DNA of 64,000 nt from contig NZ_NNRI01000002.1 in the NCBI RefSeq assembly GCF_002270415.1, positions 38,311-102,310 of the forward strand, written 5' to 3'. Shown here piece after piece: positions 56,594-64,000 of this stretch. Position 1 is the stretch's first letter. Every line of letters begins with the position of its first letter. The stretch comes from Mesorhizobium sophorae (GTDB taxonomy: Bacteria; Pseudomonadota; Alphaproteobacteria; Rhizobiales; Rhizobiaceae). The notes under the pieces are model-generated. The model worked only from the letters and a program-made list of their open reading frames with translations, had not been told where the DNA came from and searched no databases. The translations under genes and the position numbers were made by a program.

Positions 56594-57502
56594 ATGAAGC
56601 TTTCCAAGTTCATCTACGATCACGAATTTGATATCCGCGATCGGCTGAAGGCCATCGTGAAGGAAGCCGCCGACGCGGCAGAAGAGGCCGGTCGTCGCCA
56701 CAAGGGTAAATCCTCGTCCGTCAGGTTTTCCATTAGCGGGTTGGCGAGAAAGCAGGCCAACGCCGTCCATGACATCAAGGCCGCGGGTCTCGACGTTCGC
56801 ACCTACAAGTCTTCCATCCATGACGACTTCGACAGCCTCGGCCGGGGACCGGCGAAAAGTGCCGCCTGCGTCTACGAGCGCTTCCGCGCCCGCCTGACGG
56901 TGCTGACGAAAATCGCACCGCTGTTCGCCGATGGCGAGAACGTGCACACGGTTGCGCTGGCGAAGATTCGCCACCGGCAGCCGGTTGGATCGCTTCACCG
57001 GTTGCGGCCGATGGCCGCGTTGAGGATGGTCAGCACGATCCATCGACGGTTACGCAAAGCCGGGGTCGCATCCAAGGTCTTCGGCATCGTTGAAGTTTCG
57101 CTGATCGATGTGGACGGTACGCTGCTCTTCGAGCCCCACGTCCACATGATCATCAAGGGTCCGACTTACGAGGAGCTGAAGGCGGTGGTCCCCCGTCGTC
57201 CTCGTCACAACTCTCGAATTGACCCTGTCTACCACGCCGGGGGTTCCGGTTTGTATTTCACCAAGTTCCAGCCTGAGACGCGCTCTGGCTACGAGGACGA
57301 CCGCGGCAACCAAGGTCGGCAGCGCAACAAGATGCAGGCATCCGAGCGCGCTGAGTGGCTTGCTTGGTACGCGCAATACGGCATCCCCGAACTCATGATC
57401 CTTAAGGGCTTTCAGCCCGGCTTGATGCGACAGTTCATGAACGCCGATTTGCGCGAGCTGGTTCGCGAATTCCTCGGCAGACGCTCACGGGGCATGGGTT
57501 GA
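56594..57502 (+). CDS. Probable HUH-type replication initiator-like protein
   Basis: A 302-residue basic protein. Around residues 170-190 the segment LIDVDGTLLFEPHVHMIIKG contains H-x-H within a hydrophobic strand, the pattern of motif 2 in rolling-circle Rep and other HUH nucleases. Downstream GSGLYFTKFQPE resembles the Y-x-x-K-Y/F motif 3. A motif-1 region is not obvious. This is inference from short motifs; the family has not been confirmed. Position in the same block as a DUF927 helicase-like gene supports a replication or mobilisation role. The start lacks a strong ribosome-binding site. Confidence 0.5.
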   Translation: MKLSKFIYDHEFDIRDRLKAIVKEAADAAEEAGRRHKGKSSSVRFSISGLARKQANAVHDIKAAGLDVRTYKSSIHDDFDSLGRGPAKSAACVYERFRARLTVLTKIAPLFADGENVHTVALAKIRHRQPVGSLHRLRPMAALRMVSTIHRRLRKAGVASKVFGIVEVSLIDVDGTLLFEPHVHMIIKGPTYEELKAVVPRRPRHNSRIDPVYHAGGSGLYFTKFQPETRSGYEDDRGNQGRQRNKMQASERAEWLAWYAQYGIPELMILKGFQPGLMRQFMNADLRELVREFLGRRSRGMG

Positions 57503-57609
57503 TGGCCTCGAGGGGCCTGTTGGAGGTGAACCCTTGATAACTGCAGGTGCGCGATGTTGGGCGATAGCACCCTGTATCGAAACAGGTGAGGCAGGTGAGG
57601 CAGAGGGCA

Positions 57610-59313
57610 ATGTCTAAGAAAACCAAGTTGCGTGTCCAGTTGGTCCAAGCCGTCCAGATTCCGTCGGCCGACGATGGACAGCCTGCGAAAAAGTGGTTCG
57701 TCCGGCGCTTTGCGGACGGCTCCTCGGGTGCGCACCTGTTGGGACTTTCTTTCCCGACGTTTGGCGGCGGAAGCGGTAAGCTGCTGCTGCCGATGTCCGT
57801 TACGACTGCGCCTAAAGACATCATCGAGGCCTTGATAGACCGAGGCGCGAATTGGCCGAACGATGGCGACCAGCAAAAGCTTTGGACGGCACAAATCATT
57901 GCAGCGATCCCTCTTCAGGCCTGCGTGATCTCGGGGACCTCCGGCTGGGTTGGCGACGTGTTCATGTTTGGCAAGGTGGCTATCGGAGCCCCCAAGGGGA
58001 CATATCGCGTTCACGAGCATTTGATACGAGGGACAGAACGATTGGCCAAGAAGGCCGAGACATCTGATACTTGGAAGCGCTCCGTCGCGCAGTCAGCAGC
58101 AAAATCGAGCTACGCCGCATTTGCCATCATGCAGGCGTTGTCGGCACCTCTATTCAACTTCACCGAGCTTCCAGAAGGCGCGATTTTTCACTTTGGCGGA
58201 CGAGGCTCAACCGGAAAATCAACTGCGCTTATGGCTGGCGCTTCAGTCTATGGAGCTCCGCACCCCCTACCCAGTTGGCAGGCCGGTGAGCGTGGTCTTC
58301 ATGAACGTGCAGCGGCCAACAGCGACCTGCAACTGATCCTCGACGATACGGAGAAACTACCGCTCACATCTCGAAACCGTTACCACGCAATCGCTTCGAT
58401 AGCCCACACTCTCACTGACGGTAATTCTCGCGCCTACGCCCAAATTGTTGAGAAGGGCCTACCCCAGCTTCGTTGGCGCGGTTGGGCGATTAGCACTGGT
58501 CCGGACGTTATGGAAAAGGAGTTTGCGGGGTCCAATCACACTTGGACCGATGGTGACAGGGCTCGCTGGATCGATGTACCGGTGCCTAACAGAAGCGAGG
58601 GCGGCATCTGGGATCGAGTGCCAGCGAGCGAGGGTCTTAGGGAGCGCGGAAAGCGCTCAAGCAACCTCTTTACGGCCTGCAAAACGGCGCACGGGACCAT
58701 CGGCCGTCAATGGATTAGGCTGCTGCAGCAGCAGCGACAGATCTTTGCCGCCGGACTTGCGAGCGAGATAGATCGCTTCGTCGAAAAAGCGTGTCCCACA
58801 AGTGCCGGGGTCGATAGTCGTGTCGCAGCCAAGTTCGGGCTTGTCTATGCCGCTGGCAGATTAGCAATCCGCCATGGCTTGCTGCCATGGCCAAAAAATC
58901 TACCGCTCAGAGTGTGCAAGCGCCTCTACCTACGCTGCTTGGAGACAAACGGGGGGTTGGAACGGGCGTTAGAGGACGCGAAGGCGAATCTTTTGATGGC
59001 CGTTCAAGATGCCGAGCGCTTCCCCGTCGTGACAAACTCCACCCCCAAGCTGCAAGCGGGTTTCGAAGGATATCGGCGGGTCAAATCGGGAAACACGGAA
59101 CTGATGATCACACAGGCCGCATTTCGAAACGCTGTGGGATCGGCGGCCAAGGGTCTTCTCCGTCAGCTTCAGGCCGAACGGATTGTGGAGTCTGGGCACG
59201 GGAAGCGATCGGCTAAACAGGTTTGGCTTAACGTCGATGGCCGTATTTCCAAGCACCGGCTGCTTGTTCTCGACTACGACAGCCTGCTCACGGCTCTGAA
59301 TGGCAGTGGATAA
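57610..59313 (+). CDS. DUF927-type P-loop ATPase (helicase/primase-associated)
   Basis: A 567-residue protein with the DUF927 arrangement: an N-terminal beta-rich part, VISGTSGWVGDVFMFGKVAIG, then Walker A GGRGSTGKSTAL at about residue 196 and a Walker B-like LQLILDDTEKLPLTS. The domain is usually the helicase part of primase-helicases in mobile elements. No primase motif is visible here. The C-terminal ~150 residues hold a possible winged-helix segment. AGGG lies just before ATG 57610. A short tandem GGTGAGGCAGGTGAGGCAG stretch precedes the gene. Confidence 0.75.
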   Translation: MSKKTKLRVQLVQAVQIPSADDGQPAKKWFVRRFADGSSGAHLLGLSFPTFGGGSGKLLLPMSVTTAPKDIIEALIDRGANWPNDGDQQKLWTAQIIAAIPLQACVISGTSGWVGDVFMFGKVAIGAPKGTYRVHEHLIRGTERLAKKAETSDTWKRSVAQSAAKSSYAAFAIMQALSAPLFNFTELPEGAIFHFGGRGSTGKSTALMAGASVYGAPHPLPSWQAGERGLHERAAANSDLQLILDDTEKLPLTSRNRYHAIASIAHTLTDGNSRAYAQIVEKGLPQLRWRGWAISTGPDVMEKEFAGSNHTWTDGDRARWIDVPVPNRSEGGIWDRVPASEGLRERGKRSSNLFTACKTAHGTIGRQWIRLLQQQRQIFAAGLASEIDRFVEKACPTSAGVDSRVAAKFGLVYAAGRLAIRHGLLPWPKNLPLRVCKRLYLRCLETNGGLERALEDAKANLLMAVQDAERFPVVTNSTPKLQAGFEGYRRVKSGNTELMITQAAFRNAVGSAAKGLLRQLQAERIVESGHGKRSAKQVWLNVDGRISKHRLLVLDYDSLLTALNGSG

Positions 59314-59449
59314 GACCATCAGGTTTATGCATGGTGCAGAGATCGCTAAGCTGTGTGTCGCAGGTCTAGAGGGCCGAGAGGCTTTGAAGGATATCGCTGC
59401 TCGATCTGTTGCGACCATCCTCAAGCAGCGACCCGGCTTCGCGCTTTGA
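59300..59449 (+). CDS. Small island protein, 49 residues
   Basis: Starts MAVDKTIRFMHGAEIAK and ends KQRPGFAL, overlapping the DUF927 gene by 14 bases. The amphipathic helical pattern (EGREALKDIAARSVATILKQ) is protein-like. No family is recognised. Confidence 0.35.
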   Translation: MAVDKTIRFMHGAEIAKLCVAGLEGREALKDIAARSVATILKQRPGFAL

Positions 59450-59475
59450 CCCGAGCTGTTGGCTGAGATCTTTCC

Positions 59476-60507
59476 CTAAGCGACCTGAATCCTGCGCCCT
59501 CGCTTCAACGCGGGGTTCTCGCCGTTGAACCTTTTCGCCAACGCGAAGTCCGCCTGCTGGCACACGATGTAGCGGTAAGCGTATGAGGTCTGCAGAGAGT
59601 TATAGTAGTCCATATTGTCATCGTTCGACGAGACAGGGTGGCCGTCCGCAGCAGCCGAAAGCAACTCCTCGATTGGCCTGTTTGTAGCCGTTGCCGCATC
59701 CAGAAACTGCCTCATCCCAGCTGCTGAAAGTTGACCTTTCATTAGACGCGACACTGCCTCTGCCTGCCAAGCGTTCTTTGTTCGCCTGTGGGTTTCCCTC
59801 AACCCTTCGATGATCGAAGGACAGAATGCGCAGAGCATAAGGTCCGATGCGAGCGGCATGTAGATTTCAATGCCTTTAACGGCCAAGCCAAGATTGCCGC
59901 GCGGACCAAAATCAAGCGCGTTGGCAAGGCAAACCGGATTGTCACCTAGATAGAAGCCACGCCCCGGCGCTGGCTCTGCCAGCACAAAATCCTTTGCGGC
60001 AATGAGTTGGGCGTAGTCCCCGATGCTGCCTTGAATGCTCAGAAGATGTTCCCTTTTCAGCCTATCCTCGGTCATAGGTTGCCAGCCTTCCCACCCGCGA
60101 ACATCCTGCATTCTCCCGCCACTTTCTTCGACCTTCTTGACGAGCGCCTCCTCTATTGCCTGCCATTGATCGCGGGCGGCCTTAGTTCTCAACAGTTGAA
60201 ACGCCAGCATCATCGCCAACGCGGCTTTTTGCTCGGGGCTGTTGTCGAGCCGTCGGTCTTTCAACACCTTTCCATAGCTTGGTTGAATCTGGTGCTCGGC
60301 AGCACAAGCGATCGGCTCAAAGGATGCAATCCATTCGTCGTCGAAAGTGAAGTCGTTGAAGCGGCGTTCCGCCATCATGTTTTTGATGGACGTTATGAAG
60401 GTCTTGCCTGTGTGTTTGTCGAAGACTGAGACCTGCTCGCGTTTCTTGTCGGAAAGAAACTGTCGCAGGATGAACTTAGGAACGTAGTGTTGATTCTCGG
60501 CCGCCAT
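59476..60507 (-). CDS. DUF4238 domain protein
   Basis: A 343-residue protein. The start AAENQHYVPKFILRQFLSDK (H-Y-V-P-x-x-x-L-R-x-F) is the DUF4238 signature, and the later FYLGDNPVCLAN matches the conserved core. DUF4238 proteins are frequent in defence islands and mobile elements, but their activity is not established. It is transcribed against the flanking island genes. No membrane or signal segment is seen. Confidence 0.85.
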   Translation of the reverse strand: MAAENQHYVPKFILRQFLSDKKREQVSVFDKHTGKTFITSIKNMMAERRFNDFTFDDEWIASFEPIACAAEHQIQPSYGKVLKDRRLDNSPEQKAALAMMLAFQLLRTKAARDQWQAIEEALVKKVEESGGRMQDVRGWEGWQPMTEDRLKREHLLSIQGSIGDYAQLIAAKDFVLAEPAPGRGFYLGDNPVCLANALDFGPRGNLGLAVKGIEIYMPLASDLMLCAFCPSIIEGLRETHRRTKNAWQAEAVSRLMKGQLSAAGMRQFLDAATATNRPIEELLSAAADGHPVSSNDDNMDYYNSLQTSYAYRYIVCQQADFALAKRFNGENPALKRGRRIQVA

Positions 60508-60600
60508 GCTCGCAATTTAGCAAATCGGTCTCCCGCCTGCCACAAACGCGTGAATTCTAGTTGGAAGAGCAAGCCTTGAGACGCGCGACCCGATCCGTTG

Positions 60601-61086
60601 TCACTGGCTGCAAAACGAGGATGGTTTGATCGTATACGTGCTCTCGGAGATCTTCGTCAGATTCCCCGATCCCACATCGTAGAAGCGCCGGACGCACGTG
60701 TCATATTTGCCGTTGCTCGTGTCCATCCAGTCAGCCTGCAGGAGAGTGCTGTCAATGCCGTATTGGAGCTGAAGCTGGTAGTTGTCCTCGCCGCCGAGCG
60801 GGAAATCGACCAGCCTGCCATCGCGGCCGTCGATCAGAAACGCGAAGATGCACGACGTGCCACAGCCGATTTCGATGAGGGAGAAGTGGCCGCCGTAATT
60901 CGAGCCGGACTTCATGCCGTTCCGAATCCTCGTTTTGAATTGAGCAGCGGAGCCCGCGAACTTTGGCAGGACGGGCTTCCCTTTGAGGTACATTTTGGTG
61001 GGATAGTCGCCGAACTTGGGCTCGGCCGCTGCCGGTGAGACCGCAAGGAGGACGGCGGCCAACAACGCTGAAATCAGTTTCATCAT
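60601..61086 (-). CDS. Secreted small protein of unknown function
   Basis: A 161-residue protein with a Sec signal peptide (MMKLISALLAAVLLAVSPAAA, cleavage after AAA). The segment SNYGGHFSLIEIGCGTSCIFAFLIDGRDGRLVDFP belongs to a widespread family of periplasmic proteins with a G-C-G-x-S-C motif and no known role. Starts at 61086 or 61083 are both possible. It is divergent from the HNH-RecQ gene, 149 bases apart. Confidence 0.65.
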   Translation of the reverse strand: MMKLISALLAAVLLAVSPAAAEPKFGDYPTKMYLKGKPVLPKFAGSAAQFKTRIRNGMKSGSNYGGHFSLIEIGCGTSCIFAFLIDGRDGRLVDFPLGGEDNYQLQLQYGIDSTLLQADWMDTSNGKYDTCVRRFYDVGSGNLTKISESTYTIKPSSFCSQ

Positions 61087-61235
61087 GCTGCCCAAATCCC
61101 CTCAACGACAGGGCAATGCCTCCGACCGCCAAACCTGTCAATAGCTTCCTACACTCGGTTTTAACTGCGACCTCTCACTATTCCGCGTAGCCTTTAGATG
61201 CATTCGAGGGACTACCCTGCTAACTGCTGACTACA

Positions 61236-62942
61236 TTGGGGAAATTTGATCTGAACGTGCCATCCAATAGCTGGTCCATAATCCGGCAGCAGGTTTTGCG
61301 GCGCGACGGCAATTGCTGTGTGTCTTGCGGCATCAGGCTCACGTCGGCGGATGCGGACGTCCACCATCTGCTCCCCCGCTCGATGGGCGGAACCGACGAA
61401 ATGTCGAACCTAGTTCCCCTCTGCGACGGCTGCCACGCGCGCCATCACCCAAACTTGGCTGGTGGTCTGGCAAGAAGGGCGATTGAGAGATGGGCCGTGA
61501 GGCTCGCGAGATGGCTGGACCGCGAAGGAGTGGTGACCGAAGCCACAGGTAACTTCGGACCTGCTCTACGTCTGTTCGGGCTGCAGCGATTTCGTCACGG
61601 TCAGTTGCCGATCATATTGGCGGCGCTTTCGGGAAAATCCGTGTTAGTCGTCAGTCCTACAGGGTCCGGCAAAACCCTGTGCTTTCAGCTCCCCGCGGTG
61701 CTGAGGCGCGGTGTTGCCCTTGTTGTCTCTCCCTTGAAGGCCCTGATGGCCGAGCAGGTCTCCGATCTTCTCGGAAAGAAGATTCCGGCGACTTTCATCA
61801 ATAGTGATCTGAGCCGCGAGGAGAAGGGTATCCGTTTTGCTCTCCTAGCTCTGAAGGCCATTAAGCTCCTCTACGTCGCGCCGGAGCGCTTTTTTGTTCG
61901 TAGTGATGCCGAGCGCGGCCAGCTCAGGCTCAGCGAGCCGTCCTTTCTGATCATTGACGAGGCCCATTGCGTGGACCGCTGGGGCGAGGACTTTCGACCT
62001 GAGTATGGTCGGCTACGCGAAGTGCGCGAAAAACTTGGTGCTCCTCCCGTCCTCGCATTCACAGCCACCGCTGGAAAGGAAATGCAGGACCGGATACTCG
62101 CTTCGCTTGGCATCCCGGATGCAAAGGTCTTCGTCCGTGACGTGGATCGACCGAACATTGCCATGTTGCGGCGGCACTGCCGAGCTGACCGGCGGGCGGA
62201 GGAGATCGCCTCCATGCTAAATCTCACCCAGTTGAGGGCGCAAAAGGCCATGATCTTTGTCCCGACGGTTAAAGTCGGCGACGAACTCAAGGCGGCTCTG
62301 TCATCTCTGGGGTTGAATCTCCCATTTTATCATTCCAAACTCGGCAACGCTTGGGAGCGGCAGGAACTGGTCAAACGCTTCTTGGGGCAGAGCCGCCCGG
62401 TGGTCGATCAGATCATCTGCACCAACGCCTTTGGCATGGGCCTCGACGTTCCTAACGTGCGGCTGGTGGTGCACTGGCAACAATCAGCATCTGTTGAAGA
62501 CCTGTTGCAGGAATTTGGCCGCGCTGGAAGAGATGGGAAGCCGTCGGTTTCTGTCATGTTCCACGACGGTAAGGGCCGAGGTGATACGGGCCGCCTCAAA
62601 TTCATGGCCGAGATGACTGTTTCGAATGCACCGGGGGATGAACACCAAAGAGCGGTCATGCTGGAGCAGCGGACCCAGAATATCGATCAAGTGGCCGGGA
62701 TGCTCCGCTCGACCTCTTGTCTTCGTAAGTCGATCCGCGACTATTTCGGCGATAACGAGGGACGGCACAAACTGAGCCTTGCAGAGCGGATCCTTGAGTG
62801 GGTTTTTGGAACACGTGCGCCGAGAACCCACCACACCGCTTGCTGCGATAGCTGCGACGCCGCAACTATCAATAAGCACGGCGCGATAACTTATGTTGCG
62901 CGGGTCATCGCAGGTGACCCGTCGCGTTCAGCGCGAAAATGA
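61236..62942 (+). CDS. HNH-RecQ fusion: N-terminal HNH domain plus superfamily 2 helicase
   Basis: A 568-residue fusion. Residues about 17-75 form an HNH domain with zinc cysteines (RDGNCCVSCG, DVHHLLPRSMGGTDEMSN, LVPLCDGCHARHH). Residues about 113-440 are a RecQ-like helicase: RFRHGQLPIILAAL, Walker A VVSPTGSGKTLCFQLP, LIIDEAHCVDRWGEDFRPEY, AFTATAGK and the C-terminal GMGLDVPNVRLVVHW...EFGRAGRDGKPS. The C-terminus has RecQ zinc-binding residues (TSCLRKSIRDYFGD, then CCDSCD). The start is TTG at 61236; GTG 61257 is an alternative. Helicase unwinding plus nuclease cleavage would suit a DNA-processing or defence role; this is inference. Confidence 0.85.
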   Translation: MGKFDLNVPSNSWSIIRQQVLRRDGNCCVSCGIRLTSADADVHHLLPRSMGGTDEMSNLVPLCDGCHARHHPNLAGGLARRAIERWAVRLARWLDREGVVTEATGNFGPALRLFGLQRFRHGQLPIILAALSGKSVLVVSPTGSGKTLCFQLPAVLRRGVALVVSPLKALMAEQVSDLLGKKIPATFINSDLSREEKGIRFALLALKAIKLLYVAPERFFVRSDAERGQLRLSEPSFLIIDEAHCVDRWGEDFRPEYGRLREVREKLGAPPVLAFTATAGKEMQDRILASLGIPDAKVFVRDVDRPNIAMLRRHCRADRRAEEIASMLNLTQLRAQKAMIFVPTVKVGDELKAALSSLGLNLPFYHSKLGNAWERQELVKRFLGQSRPVVDQIICTNAFGMGLDVPNVRLVVHWQQSASVEDLLQEFGRAGRDGKPSVSVMFHDGKGRGDTGRLKFMAEMTVSNAPGDEHQRAVMLEQRTQNIDQVAGMLRSTSCLRKSIRDYFGDNEGRHKLSLAERILEWVFGTRAPRTHHTACCDSCDAATINKHGAITYVARVIAGDPSRSARK

Positions 62943-63041
62943 CGATCGATTCCGCTCAGAAGTCGGAACCCGTAACCTCCACAATACAGTATTTGGTCGG
63001 AACATTTAGTGATCTCTTAAGCACTTCTCCACAATCGGTAC

Positions 63042-63070
63042 TTGCCCGGCTTGGCCCGTTTTGCTAATGA
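63042..63070 (+). promoter_or_regulatory. Candidate promoter of the Hxs operon
   Basis: TTGCCC (63042) and TAATGA (63065) spaced 17 bases apart, about 25 bases before the hxsA start. Upstream lies a weak GC-rich hairpin. Low support. Confidence 0.3.
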
Positions 63071-63095
63071 GTCCGTACAAACGGGGGTTTGGATA

Positions 63096-63356
63096 ATGTC
63101 GAAGCGCAATTTCCTGTCACCAATGGCCTTGTCGGCCACGATGATTCTCGGCGGCCAAGTTCAGGCTGCAGTTCTTGTCGAATCGGCAAATCAGCCTTCG
63201 GCCAAGCTCGCTGAAGCTGGCACTGTTCCGGCGGACCTCGGCTACGGTGAGGTGCTCGACCGCTCAAATGGTACGGACGTTATCATGGCGTACCACACCA
63301 GCCATTCGAGCCATGCTAGTCACGGATCTCACTGCTCTGGCTACAGCTATTGTTGA
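63096..63356 (+). CDS. hxsA: His-Xaa-Ser repeat peptide (HxsA-like)
   Basis: An 86-residue protein. The N-terminus (SKRNFLSPMALSATMILGGQVQAA) resembles a leader or signal peptide. The C-terminus is HTSHSSHASHGSHCS followed by GYSYC: five tandem His-Xaa-Ser triplets, the defining feature of HxsA substrates of the His-Xaa-Ser system. It is short compared with longer HxsA proteins, closer to the small HxsA-type variants. Stop and hxsD start overlap (TGATG). GGGGGT precedes the ATG. It is presumably modified by HxsB/HxsC radical SAM enzymes; the product is unknown. Confidence 0.85.
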   Translation: MSKRNFLSPMALSATMILGGQVQAAVLVESANQPSAKLAEAGTVPADLGYGEVLDRSNGTDVIMAYHTSHSSHASHGSHCSGYSYC

Positions 63357-63688
63357 TGGCGGACACTTCTCGCGAGAGCGAGCTCGTCCAGACTGCCCAA
63401 GTCAGGTTTGATCTGTCAGTCTTCGGCCTCGACTGTGTGAAGCGCGCAGCGTATCGGATAACCGGCAACGCTGCGGTTGAGATCACGATCGAAAGCGGCT
63501 TCGCAGTATGCACGATCAACTTCAGCAAGGCGGCCGCGCGAACTTCGGCCGACGCAGCGGTAGAAAGGCTGCGGCTAGAGGTCTTGGATCAGGACCTGCG
63601 TAGCAGCATCGCCGCCGAAACCGCCACGGTTAGAAACGCGATACTGGCGCTGGCGTTTTCCAGATCGGGCCTCCAGTCCGATGACTAA
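63356..63688 (+). CDS. hxsD: His-Xaa-Ser system protein HxsD
   Basis: A 110-residue protein with the conserved HxsD core VRFDLSVFGLDCVKRAAYRITGNAAVEI, then a short alpha-beta region (FAVCTINF) and a helical C-terminus (DQDLRSSIAAETATVRNAIL). HxsD is a small partner always found with the radical SAM proteins of the system; its activity is not described. It overlaps hxsA by one base and hxsB by eight bases, implying coupled translation. Confidence 0.85.
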   Translation: MADTSRESELVQTAQVRFDLSVFGLDCVKRAAYRITGNAAVEITIESGFAVCTINFSKAAARTSADAAVERLRLEVLDQDLRSSIAAETATVRNAILALAFSRSGLQSDD

Positions 63689-64000
63689 GTTTGCTCCGGC
63701 AACTGAGTTCCAACGACCGTTGGACGACACCTATCAGCTGGCGTACTTTCGTTTTTCGCCGCTAGACGACGAGCGGTACGTGCTGACTAACCAAGCCGGT
63801 GAGTATCTGGTCCTGTCGCGCGCGGTGCTGGCTTCGTTTGTCAAGCACGAGCTTCCCAGCACACACCCCGCTTACTCCCGCCTGCGAAGCAGGCAGTTCC
63901 TCTTTGATGCATCCTCCAATATCGGCAAGGAGCTGCTGGCGCTTAAGGTTCGGACCAAGGCAAAGAGGCTTGAGAACTTCACCTCGCTCCACATTATGGT
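63681..64000 (+). CDS. hxsB: His-Xaa-Ser system radical SAM maturase HxsB (3' end outside window)
   Basis: The first 106 codons of a longer gene cut off by the window edge. The N-terminal domain (YQLAYFRFSPLDDERYVLTNQAGEYLVLS, RSRQFLFDASS, LLALKVRTKAKRLENFTSLHIMV) matches the region that precedes the radical SAM core in HxsB-type maturases. The CX3CX2C iron-sulfur motif should lie just past base 64000. Overlaps hxsD by eight bases. Expected next genes are the rest of hxsB and hxsC. Confidence 0.85.
   Translation, partial: MTKFAPATEFQRPLDDTYQLAYFRFSPLDDERYVLTNQAGEYLVLSRAVLASFVKHELPSTHPAYSRLRSRQFLFDASSNIGKELLALKVRTKAKRLENFTSLHIM

Noticed and set aside
57560..57610. Iteron array upstream of the DUF927 gene
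   Set aside because: Only about two short GGTGAGGCA copies; too few to call iterons.

Overview
The window reads as chromosomal DNA of a GC-rich alphaproteobacterium of the order Rhizobiales, most likely Mesorhizobium. Pointers are the clpP-clpX-lon-hupB order, the protein families present, and two rhizobial-style families of intergenic palindromes. This is inference from gene content; no database was searched.

Layout. 1-3.9 kb: edge of a surface-polysaccharide locus (C-terminus of a degenerate Wzc/ExoP-like ATPase, two GNAT-fold proteins, a polysaccharide deacetylase). 3.9-13.4 kb: housekeeping and metabolism: heme A synthase, a speB-argC-phosphotransferase operon whose last gene is broken by a tiny internal inversion, an acyltransferase, a secreted glycerophosphodiesterase-like protein, and a divergent aldo/keto reductase-LysR pair. 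13.5-20 kb: rplM-rpsI with a clear promoter, a thioesterase, a tightly overlapping crotonase/VOC/small protein/GNAT/CoA-binding chain, and metY followed by a cupin. 20-26.5 kb: a P450 operon, an FAD oxidoreductase, a PLP decarboxylase and a repeat-rich exported protein. 26.8-32.3 kb: clpP, clpX, lon, hupB. 32.4-33.9 kb: an intact IS1182-like element inserted at the terminator hairpin behind hupB and flanked by a 24-bp duplication of that hairpin. 34-43.4 kb: a sugar locus: aldose dehydrogenase-like AKR, SIS isomerase, creatininase-like hydrolase, an ABC importer (two permeases, Tat-exported binding protein, divergent ATPase), RbsD/FucU mutarotase and a ribokinase-like kinase, with no regulator visible. 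43.5-53.5 kb: two large RTX proteins with related C-terminal halves in opposite orientation, bracketing a LuxR-type regulator, a glycosyltransferase and a sugar-epimerase-like cupin.

53.8-64 kb: divergent tRNA-Asp and tRNA-Val genes, then what looks like a genomic island abutting the tRNA-Val 3' end. It carries an AlpA/excisionase-like HTH protein, a protein with an HUH-type motif (possible rolling-circle Rep), a DUF927 helicase-like ATPase, a DUF4238 protein, an HNH-RecQ fusion helicase and, at the right edge, the start of a His-Xaa-Ser (Hxs) operon: hxsA-like peptide, hxsD and the first 106 codons of the radical-SAM gene hxsB. The Hxs operon beside the HNH-RecQ fusion is the most unusual content. 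The island's integrase and far end lie outside the window.

Most start sites were chosen from ribosome-binding sites and family N-termini and may differ by a few codons.
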